Shown here piece by piece: positions 1 through 4,649 of a DNA stretch of 6,295 nt. A program made the translations under genes and the position numbers. The stretch is from Zoogloeaceae bacterium. GTDB taxonomy: Bacteria > Pseudomonadota > Gammaproteobacteria > Burkholderiales > Rhodocyclaceae. Below the pieces are notes generated by a model. It did not search any database. It was not told where the DNA came from and saw nothing but the letters and a program-made list of their open reading frames with translations. Every line of letters starts with the position of its first letter. Position 1 is the stretch's first letter. The stretch is taken from assembly GCA_031290955.1 (NCBI GenBank), contig JAISLJ010000216.1, forward strand, positions 1-6,295, written 5' to 3'.

Positions 1-89
1 ACGCTGTCCTCATCTGCCACGGACGGCGCAAAGGCTTGCGCATCAAGGTGTCCAACGCTCAGCCTGACATCTTCGAACACATCTCATAA
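1..89 (+). CDS. 3' end of an unidentified gene (partial)
   Basis: An open frame with codons starting at position 3 runs in from the left edge and ends at TAA 87-89. It gives 28 residues, ending LRIKVSNAQPDIFEHIS. The reading is supported mainly by its position: it stops 14 nt before the end of the convergent gene, as a real gene 3' end would. I do not recognise the protein. The pattern of a basic glycine turn, a beta strand (LRIKVSN) and a short helix (PDIFEHIS) loosely resembles the last strand and helix of STAS-domain proteins, but the fragment is too short to claim this. No hairpin terminator is seen after the stop. Confidence 0.5.
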   Translation, partial: AVLICHGRRKGLRIKVSNAQPDIFEHIS

Positions 90-103
90 ACCAAAGGGTA
101 TTG

Positions 104-811
104 TTATGCAGAATCCAAGAAATCGTCCATGACGGCGCCCATCAGTTCGCCGGGGGAACCGTTGCTCCAATACGATTTGCCGTCGATTCTGGTCTCAAAC
201 AGGCGGAAGGTATGCGCAATTTCCTTGCTGGGCGGCGCGTTGTTCAGTTGCGCGGTCAGTTCCGGCAGGTATTTTTTTATTTCCTGCAATTTCTGCGGAG
301 CCGCCTTTGCGGATGTTTCGGATAGTTCCAGTTTCGCGCCATCCACCTGAACATCCGGAATCTTGCAGACGAATCGCACCTGCGCAATCCGGCTGTCTTC
401 GACCGATTCATTGTCCTCCAGCGTACTTTCCGTTGCATGGCATTCGGAACGCCGCAAGGCCGCCTGCATCGCTTTGAAATAATTGCTGGCGGGCGTCTTC
501 AACTCCGGATATGTCTGGCCGGGGCCATTCTGCATGAATTGTTCGGTCATTGCCTCCAGCATATATTCGTCCATTTTCCCCACGCGCTCGACATTGACTG
601 CCTGACCGTCGTAAGCCGGGGCGAGATAGGCGTTGAGCGCCGCCGCGCTTTTCACGTCGGCGTTCACAAACGTTTTCAGATACAAATCCAGCGCTTGTTC
701 CGGCGATAGCGCATCCTCCGCATGGGCGCTTGCGCCCAGAAATCCGCCCAGCAGCAGAACGGTCGCCAATGCGCGTGTCACGCGAAAGGTAAAACGGGTA
801 CGGCAAGTCAT
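104..811 (-). CDS. Putative exported protein of unknown function, 235 aa
   Basis: I do not recognise this protein. It starts MTCRTRF; residues 1-31 look like a Sec signal peptide, with basic residues at 4-13, a hydrophobic core near 14-25 and a likely cleavage after AHA at residues 29-31. The mature part is about 204 residues, mostly helical and acidic, with no further membrane segment. It has two cysteines, C124 and C149, which could form a disulfide in the periplasm. The opening SPEQALDLYLKTFVNAD resembles the start of NTF2-like or other small periplasmic folds, but this is only an impression. The start at 811 is chosen because AGGGAG lies 6 nt upstream and the signal peptide begins there; the frame stays open to 967, but the extra 52 residues would bury the signal peptide. 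The gene is divergent from ycgR and convergent with the partial gene at 1-89. Confidence 0.75.
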   Translation of the reverse strand: MTCRTRFTFRVTRALATVLLLGGFLGASAHAEDALSPEQALDLYLKTFVNADVKSAAALNAYLAPAYDGQAVNVERVGKMDEYMLEAMTEQFMQNGPGQTYPELKTPASNYFKAMQAALRRSECHATESTLEDNESVEDSRIAQVRFVCKIPDVQVDGAKLELSETSAKAAPQKLQEIKKYLPELTAQLNNAPPSKEIAHTFRLFETRIDGKSYWSNGSPGELMGAVMDDFLDSA

Positions 812-817
812 GATCGA

Positions 818-823
818 CTCCCT
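818..823 (-). promoter_or_regulatory. Ribosome binding site of the exported-protein gene
   Basis: On the - strand this reads AGGGAG, 6 nt before the ATG at 811. It decides the start: longer in-frame starts upstream have no such site and would put 15 or more residues before the signal peptide. Confidence 0.7.
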
Positions 824-916
824 GAAAAAGGAAAATGAAGGGCAAAATCGCGTCATCCGCGCACGCCGACAAGCGCCGCATGGTATCACTCGTGGAAGGA
901 AAAAACATGCCGCCTG

Positions 917-934
917 TGGAAATCTCTGGAAATC
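917..934. repeat. Tandem direct repeat TGGAAATC, 10-bp period
   Basis: TGGAAATC occurs at 917-924 and again at 927-934, so the copies start exactly 10 bp apart, about one helical turn. Such an arrangement in a divergent intergenic region could be a regulator binding site. No trans-acting factor can be named, and a repeat of this length can arise by chance. Confidence 0.4.
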
Positions 935-949
935 CGTCGCGGGCGGCCT

Positions 950-1046
950 TGCGGACGGGGGAAGCACGGCGGGCGGGAAAGGCCAGCAGCGGCAAGCACG
1001 GGACGAATTACCCGCGAGACGCCAATCGGGGAAACTGCCGTCCGCA
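950..1046. repeat. Distant 9-bp inverted repeat
   Basis: TGCGGACGG at 950-958 is matched by its exact reverse complement CCGTCCGCA at 1038-1046, with 79 bp between. Both arms lie upstream of ycgR. In GC-rich DNA a 9-bp match over this distance may well be chance. Confidence 0.3.
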
Positions 1047-1109
1047 GGACACAGCGTTTTGCTTTACACTTCATACTTTTCTTCCTTTTGTAACGCATGT
1101 GGAGTTTCC

Positions 1110-1895
1110 ATGTCGGGAACAGAGACCCTTGCCGCACCCTACCGCTTGGAACTGGATGATGTCGGTACCTACGAGCAGTATTTCCTGCACTCGCCCACCG
1201 AGATCATCTTCGTGCTGCGCGCCGCCATGCAAAAGGGGATCATGATGACCGTGTTCTTCGACGCGGGGCATTCCTTTTTCCTTTCCTCGATCCTTGCCGT
1301 GGAGCGGGAGGGCATCGTGATCGACTGCGGCAGCCACGCGCAAACCAACCAGCGCGCCCTGAAGGCGACGCGGCTGGCCTGCACGCTGAATGTCGACCAG
1401 GTCAAGGTGCAGTTTGCCCTGAACAGCATCAGCGCCTGCACATTCGACGGGCGGAGCGCTTTTGCCAGCGCCCTGCCGGAACGCCTCCTGCGCCTCCAGC
1501 GGCGCGAATATTTCCGCATCCCGGCCCCGCTGCTCCACGCGCCCCGCTGCGAAATCGACCTGCCCGGCTCTGCGGGCGAGATGACGCGGGTGGAATTCCC
1601 CCTGGTCGATCTCAGCGCCGGTGGCCTGAGCCTGCGGGTGCCGCCCGCCTACGGCGCGCATTTTGGCCGCGACACGCTTCTGGATTCCTGCTTCCTGAGC
1701 CTGCCGGAAAACGGCACGCTCAGGGTGTGCCTTTCCGTGTGCATGGCGCAGGAAATCACCCTGACCTCCGGGCAATGCTTCTTGCGGGCGGGCTGCGAGT
1801 TCATCAACGCACCCCGGTCGCTGCCGACCACGGTCCAGCGCTACATCATCGCATTGGAACGGGAGCGCAAGGCCCGCTTGAGCGGCTTGGAGTGA
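1110..1895 (+). CDS. ycgR: YcgR-like flagellar brake protein with c-di-GMP-binding PilZ domain, 261 aa
   Basis: This looks like a two-domain YcgR protein. Residues about 15-125 fit the YcgR N-terminal (PilZN-type) domain, and about 126-255 fit a PilZ domain. The PilZ c-di-GMP motifs are intact: RxxxR at R132-R136 in RREYFR, and (D/N)xSxxG at D167-G172 in DLSAGG. The C-terminus (GCEFIN, then QRYIIALERER) matches the family ending. In enterobacteria, YcgR loaded with c-di-GMP binds the flagellar motor and slows swimming; the same role here is inferred. The start ATG at 1110 has a GGAG at 1101-1104, 5 nt upstream. The frame stays open back to 633, but that extension is antisense to the neighbouring exported-protein gene, looks nothing like YcgR, and is not included. 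The length suits the family. The gene is codirectional with the atp operon, 159 nt upstream of atpI; no flagellar gene is in view. Confidence 0.85.
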   Translation: MSGTETLAAPYRLELDDVGTYEQYFLHSPTEIIFVLRAAMQKGIMMTVFFDAGHSFFLSSILAVEREGIVIDCGSHAQTNQRALKATRLACTLNVDQVKVQFALNSISACTFDGRSAFASALPERLLRLQRREYFRIPAPLLHAPRCEIDLPGSAGEMTRVEFPLVDLSAGGLSLRVPPAYGAHFGRDTLLDSCFLSLPENGTLRVCLSVCMAQEITLTSGQCFLRAGCEFINAPRSLPTTVQRYIIALERERKARLSGLE

Positions 1896-1934
1896 GGCGC
1901 TTCGCCCAAGGGAAGCAGAGGCGGGCGCGGCCTC
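1896..1934 (+). other. Weak stem-loops after ycgR (no clear terminator)
   Basis: Immediately after the ycgR stop there is a small stem, GGCG-ctt-CGCC (1896-1906). A second one, GAGGC with a 7-nt loop and GCCTC, lies at 1918-1934. Neither is followed by a run of T, so neither is a convincing Rho-independent terminator. ycgR transcription may read through into the atp operon or end in a Rho-dependent way. Confidence 0.3.
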
Positions 1935-1939
1935 GCATA

Positions 1940-1966
1940 ATGGAATCCGGTATAAGCATATGGAAT
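1940..1966. repeat. Direct repeat ATGGAAT, 20-bp period
   Basis: ATGGAAT occurs at 1940-1946 and 1960-1966, two helical turns apart, with a TATAAG between them (1951-1956). The pair sits 16 nt upstream of the -35 box of the putative atp promoter, where an activator could bind. The repeat is short and may be coincidental. Confidence 0.3.
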
Positions 1967-1981
1967 TTACGCAATGATTTG

Positions 1982-2012
1982 TTTGACGAAAGAAGGTTTT
2001 CGTCGCTATGAT
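1982..2012 (+). promoter_or_regulatory. Putative sigma70-type promoter of the atp operon
   Basis: A -35 box TTGACG (1982-1987, 5 of 6 consensus) and a -10 box TATGAT (2007-2012, 5 of 6) lie just upstream of atpI. The spacer is 19 nt, longer than the optimal 17, so basal strength may be moderate and open to regulation. Transcription would begin near 2019-2020, giving a leader of about 35 nt before the atpI ATG at 2055. This is the best promoter-like pair I found in the window, and it lies where the operon promoter is expected. It also excludes the upstream in-frame ATG at 1974 as the atpI start. Confidence 0.6.
1984..2004. promoter_or_regulatory. Perfect 8-bp inverted repeat within the atp promoter (possible operator)
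   Basis: GACGAAAA (1984-1991) and TTTTCGTC (1997-2004) are exact reverse complements with a 5-nt centre (GAAGG). The left arm overlaps the last four bases of the -35 box and the right arm ends 2 bp before the -10 box, so the palindrome fills the spacer. A dimeric regulator bound here would compete with RNA polymerase or bend the overlong spacer. It is unlikely to be a terminator, since no T run follows the right arm. Operator function is inferred from position and symmetry only. Confidence 0.4.
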
Positions 2013-2054
2013 TCGAGCCTTATTTTGCAGCCAGCGCAATCGCCTCCATGCTCC

Positions 2055-2405
2055 ATGTATAAAACCATCTCCCTGCAAGTCGGTATGACCTTCGTCGCAA
2101 TGGCGCTCGCCGGGGCGTTCGTCGGGACGCGCGGGATGGTGTCGGCGGGGCTGGCCGGTCTTGTGTGCGTCGTGCCCAATCTCTGGTTTGCCCTGCACCT
2201 TGCGCGTGGGGCGCGGACTCCGGAGAGCGCGGCGGCGCGTTTCCTGGTCGGCGAATTCGTCAAGGTCGCGGCAAGCTGTGTCCTGCTCTTGGCTGCGATC
2301 CGGCTGTATCCGGAGATGCACTGGCCTAGCCTGCTGCTCGGCATGGTGCTCGTTCTGCAATCCTGTTTTTTGGCCTGTTTGCAGGCCCCCTGGAAGAGAT
2401 CCTGA
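2055..2405 (+). CDS. atpI: AtpI, ATP synthase assembly protein (subunit I), 116 aa
   Basis: AtpI is a small membrane protein that helps assemble the c-ring of the F1Fo ATP synthase and is not part of the finished enzyme. The sequence shows about four hydrophobic segments (near residues 7-23, 30-48, 64-82 and 91-110). It has the family pattern of a glycine-rich second helix ending VVPNLWF (39-45) and a third helix with an acid-lysine pair, GEFVK (E67, K70). Identity rests on this and on its place as first gene of the operon. The start at 2055 is chosen because the upstream in-frame ATG (1974) precedes the putative promoter. No Shine-Dalgarno is visible before 2055, which leaves the exact start open. 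It ends 1 nt before the atpB start. Confidence 0.85.
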   Translation: MYKTISLQVGMTFVAMALAGAFVGTRGMVSAGLAGLVCVVPNLWFALHLARGARTPESAAARFLVGEFVKVAASCVLLLAAIRLYPEMHWPSLLLGMVLVLQSCFLACLQAPWKRS

Positions 2406-2406
2406 C

Positions 2407-3276
2407 ATGGCAACCGAAGCTGGACCGACAGCGAGCGAATACATCGTTCATCACCTGACCCACCTCAACACCACAGGCGCGGCGCAAAAGAACATCGTCG
2501 ACTTCGGCGTGTTCAATCTGGATAGCCTTTTCTATTCCGTCGGTTTGGGCCTCTTCACTGTCTTCCTGCTTTATCGCGCCGCCCAAAAGGCCACTTCCGG
2601 CGTGCCGGGCCGTTTCCAGGCGGCGGTCGAGATTCTGGTGGAAATGGTGTCCAACCAGGCGAAGGGCATCATTCACCGCGAGGAATCGCGCCGTTTCGTG
2701 GCGCCCTTGGCGCTTACCGTCTTCGTGTGGATTTTCCTCATGAACGCCATGGATTTGTTGCCGGTCGACCTCTTGCCCCGCATTTGGGAGGCCATTTACG
2801 GCGCTGCGGGCGGCGACCCGCATCACGCCTACCAGCGCGTGGTGCCGACTGCCGACCTGAACGTCACCTTGGGCCTTTCCATCGGCGTCCTCCTGATCTG
2901 TCTGTGGTACAACGTCAAGATCAAGGGCTTTGGCGGTTGGGTGCATGAGCTTTTTTCCGCGCCCTTCGGCAAGCATCCGCTTCTGGCGCCGATCAACTTT
3001 CTCATGCAGATCATTGAATTCGCGGCGAAGACGATTTCCCACGGCATGCGGCTTTTCGGCAACATGTACGCGGGGGAACTGGTCTTCATGCTGATCGCCC
3101 TGATGGGGGGCGCATGGGTTGCGGGTTCCGGTATTTCCGGGCCGCTGCTGTGGATCGGTCATGTCCTGGCCGGAACCATCTGGGCGATTTTCCACATCCT
3201 GATCATTACCTTGCAGGCGTTCATCTTCATGATGCTCACGCTCGTGTATATCGGTCAGGCGCACGAATCGCACTGA
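2407..3276 (+). CDS. atpB: ATP synthase Fo subunit a, 289 aa
   Basis: Subunit a forms the two proton half-channels beside the c-ring in the inner membrane. The essential arginine is R215 in the segment HGMRLFGNMYAGELV, corresponding to E. coli Arg210. N219 and E224 follow at the expected spacing (E. coli Asn214 and Glu219), and H263 and Q270 in IFHILIITLQAF match E. coli His245 and Gln252. Hydrophobic helices lie near residues 37-57, 97-118, 151-170, 217-237 and 245-285. The loop between the R215 and Q270 helices is 13 residues longer than in E. coli, as I remember it being in other betaproteobacteria. The ATG at 2407 has GGAAGAG (2392-2398) ahead of it inside the end of atpI, and only 1 nt separates the two genes, so translational coupling is likely. 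Length and C-terminus (YIGQAHESH) are typical. Confidence 0.97.
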   Translation: MATEAGPTASEYIVHHLTHLNTTGAAQKNIVDFGVFNLDSLFYSVGLGLFTVFLLYRAAQKATSGVPGRFQAAVEILVEMVSNQAKGIIHREESRRFVAPLALTVFVWIFLMNAMDLLPVDLLPRIWEAIYGAAGGDPHHAYQRVVPTADLNVTLGLSIGVLLICLWYNVKIKGFGGWVHELFSAPFGKHPLLAPINFLMQIIEFAAKTISHGMRLFGNMYAGELVFMLIALMGGAWVAGSGISGPLLWIGHVLAGTIWAIFHILIITLQAFIFMMLTLVYIGQAHESH

Positions 3277-3278
3277 AG

Positions 3279-3308
3279 TTTCTTTTTTCTTTTCATCAAA
3301 ACAAGGAG
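3279..3308 (+). promoter_or_regulatory. Pyrimidine-rich tract and strong RBS ahead of atpE
   Basis: The 37-nt atpB-atpE gap contains a 16-nt run of only T and C (3279-3294), then an A-rich stretch, then AAGGAG (3303-3308), 5 nt before the atpE ATG. In E. coli the region before atpE is a known translational enhancer that is unstructured and U/A-rich, raising c-subunit output. The arrangement here suggests the same function, though the sequence is not identical. Confidence 0.5.
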
Positions 3309-3313
3309 TTGTC

Positions 3314-3565
3314 ATGGAAAACGTGTTGGGTTTTGTTGCGCTGGCTTCCGGTCTCATCATCGGTCTGGGCGCGATTGGCGCTTGTATCGGCATTGGCCTG
3401 ATGGGCGGCAAGTTCATCGAGGCTTCCGCCCGCCAGCCCGAACTCATGAACGAGTTGCAAACCAAGATGTTCCTCTTGGCCGGTCTGATCGACGCCGCCT
3501 TCCTGATCGGCGTCGGCATCGCCATGATGTTCGCGTTTGCCAATCCGTTCGTCTTGACCCCGTGA
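3314..3565 (+). CDS. atpE: ATP synthase Fo subunit c, 83 aa
   Basis: This is the proteolipid that forms the rotating c-ring. It is a hairpin of two membrane helices (about residues 5-32 and 52-77) joined by the polar loop with the conserved R40-Q41-P42. The proton-carrying acid is D60 in LLAGLIDAAFLIG, equal to E. coli Asp61. The first helix carries the glycine repeat GAIGACIGIGLMGG (19-32) needed for tight helix packing. An aspartate rather than glutamate, without the Gln/Glu/Ser sodium ligand set of Na+-type rings, points to proton coupling. C24 in the packed first helix replaces the more usual alanine, a small oddity. Length is normal. It is preceded by the strongest translation signal in the operon. 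Confidence 0.97.
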   Translation: MENVLGFVALASGLIIGLGAIGACIGIGLMGGKFIEASARQPELMNELQTKMFLLAGLIDAAFLIGVGIAMMFAFANPFVLTP

Positions 3566-3592
3566 GCGTTTTTTTGCGTCTTGCATCTTTAT

Positions 3593-3598
3593 AAGGGA
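3593..3598 (+). promoter_or_regulatory. Ribosome binding site of atpF (GTG start)
   Basis: AAGGGA lies 8 nt before the GTG at 3607. It supports a GTG start, because the next in-frame ATG is codon 22, in the middle of the membrane anchor. Confidence 0.65.
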
Positions 3599-3606
3599 CT
3601 GATACC

Positions 3607-4077
3607 GTGAATCTGACCTCGACACTGTTCGCGCAACTCGTGGTGTTCTTCATCCTGGCGTGGTTTACGATGAATTTCGTCTGGCCGCCCATCGTGAAGG
3701 CGCTGGACGAGCGCGCAAGGAAAGTCGCGGAAGGTCTGGAAGCGGCCGAGCGCGGCAAGCATGATCTTGAACTTGCCACCCGGCGTTCGGTCGAAGCCTT
3801 GCGCGAAGGCAAGGAGAAATCGGCGGAATTGCTTGCCCAGGCGGAAAAACGCGCCGCCCAGATCATCGAGGAAGCCAAGGCCCAGGCGAAGATCGAGGCG
3901 GATCGCGTCATTGCGGGCGCCAAGGCGGAAATCGAGCAGGAATCCCTGCGCGCTAGGGAAATCCTGCGTGACCAGGTTGCAGCCTTGGCCGTGGCCGGGG
4001 CGGAGCAAATCCTGCGCCGCGAGATCGACGCCAAGGCCCACGACGATCTTCTGCACACCCTCAAACGGGAGTTGTAA
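3607..4077 (+). CDS. atpF: ATP synthase Fo subunit b, 156 aa
   Basis: Subunit b is the peripheral stalk that, as a dimer, holds F1 static against the rotating c-ring. One membrane helix (about residues 5-26, LFAQLVVFFILAWFTMNFVW) is followed by a long, charged alpha-helical stretch (about 30-125) rich in Ala, Glu, Lys and Arg, as expected for the right-handed coiled coil. The end (ALAVAGAEQILRREID, about 126-141) fits the delta-binding region. The 156-residue length equals that of the E. coli protein. The start codon is GTG at 3607, so initiation is probably weaker than for atpE. Its last codons contain the GGGAG used as ribosome binding site by atpH, which starts 5 nt after the atpF stop. 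Confidence 0.95.
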   Translation: MNLTSTLFAQLVVFFILAWFTMNFVWPPIVKALDERARKVAEGLEAAERGKHDLELATRRSVEALREGKEKSAELLAQAEKRAAQIIEEAKAQAKIEADRVIAGAKAEIEQESLRAREILRDQVAALAVAGAEQILRREIDAKAHDDLLHTLKREL

Positions 4078-4082
4078 TCCGC

Positions 4083-4640
4083 ATGGCCGAAACCATCACC
4101 ATTGCCCGCCCCTATGCCGAAGCCGCATTCCGCGCGGCGCGGGAAGCGGGAACGCTCGCCGCCTGGTCGGGCCATCTGGAGCGTCTGGCGCAGCTTGCGC
4201 AGGATGCGCAGGTCGCCAGGATCATCGGTCACCCCGGCTTGTCTGCCGAGCAGCTTGCGGAACTGTTTTCCTCGTTTACCCAGGATGACAAGGAGGCGAA
4301 GGCGGCGGAAGACGCCGTGTTCGACAACTTCATCCGGGTGCTGGCGGAAAACGAGCGTTTGCCGCTCCTGCCTGAAATCACCCAGCTTTTCGAGGCCCAG
4401 CGGGCCGCCGAGGAAGGCGTGAAGGAAGCGCTTGTGGAAACTGCCTTCCCGGTCGCCGACGCCACATTGACAACCTTGCTGCAACCGGAACTGGAAGTGC
4501 ATTTCGGGACGAAGCTCACCTTGCGCGTGGTCGTCGATGCGGCGCTGATCGGCGGCATCCGGGTCACGGTGGGCGACCAGGTGCTGGATGCTTCCGTGCG
4601 CGGCAAGCTGGAAGCCATGTCTGTTGCGCTCAAGAATTAG
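4083..4640 (+). CDS. atpH: ATP synthase F1 subunit delta, 185 aa
   Basis: Delta (OSCP-like) caps the top of the alpha3beta3 head and ties it to the b dimer. The N-terminal helical domain begins TIARPYAEAAFRAA (6-19), a family hallmark. The C-terminal signature LIGGIRVTVGDQVLDASVRGKL (155-176) is also clear. At 185 residues it is slightly longer than the usual 177-180; the extra residues seem to lie in the charged segment near 66-80 (TQDDKEAKAAEDAVF). The gene follows atpF by 5 nt, with a GGGAG at 4068-4072, 10 nt upstream of the ATG and inside atpF. Its TAG stop overlaps the AGGAGA ribosome binding site of atpA, so translation of atpF, atpH and atpA is likely coupled. Confidence 0.95.
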   Translation: MAETITIARPYAEAAFRAAREAGTLAAWSGHLERLAQLAQDAQVARIIGHPGLSAEQLAELFSSFTQDDKEAKAAEDAVFDNFIRVLAENERLPLLPEITQLFEAQRAAEEGVKEALVETAFPVADATLTTLLQPELEVHFGTKLTLRVVVDAALIGGIRVTVGDQVLDASVRGKLEAMSVALKN

Positions 4641-4649
4641 GAGATTGAA

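Larger units (their letters stand above)
812..1109. other. Divergent intergenic region between the exported-protein gene and ycgR
   Basis: These 298 nt separate two divergent starts and should hold promoters for both. No good sigma70 pair is visible on either strand. The best candidates toward ycgR are a TTTACA at 1063-1068 and a CATACT at 1072-1077 in an AT-rich stretch (1057-1093), but they are not spaced as partners. No FliA (sigma28) flagellar consensus was seen. The region contains a tandem 8-bp repeat (917-934) and a distant 9-bp inverted repeat (950-1046). The + strand is open through much of it (in frame with ycgR from 633), but this looks like chance openness of GC-rich DNA. Confidence 0.5.

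Noticed and set aside
812..967. 52-residue N-terminal extension of the exported protein
   Set aside because: It would place the signal peptide internally; the ATG at 811 has AGGGAG at good spacing.
633..1109. In-frame upstream extension of ycgR
   Set aside because: It overlaps the exported-protein gene antisense, has no YcgR-like sequence, and the ATG at 1110 has its own ribosome binding site.
835..1245. 136-codon + strand frame overlapping the intergenic region and ycgR
   Set aside because: No ribosome binding site or recognisable protein features, and it runs out of frame into ycgR.
1974..2054. Upstream ATG for atpI
   Set aside because: This stretch contains the -35 and -10 boxes of the putative operon promoter, and the extra 27 residues are not AtpI-like.
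1071..2444. A 457-codon open frame on the - strand opposite ycgR and atpI
   Set aside because: It covers two recognisable + strand genes and their promoter, and its product looks like a bias artefact.
3491..3514. GACGCC/GGCGTC inverted repeat inside atpE
   Set aside because: Short, within coding sequence for a conserved protein segment, and not followed by a T run.
3566..3606. Possible terminator between atpE and atpF because of a run of seven T (3569-3575)
   Set aside because: No GC-rich stem directly precedes the T run, and termination here would cut off essential downstream subunits.
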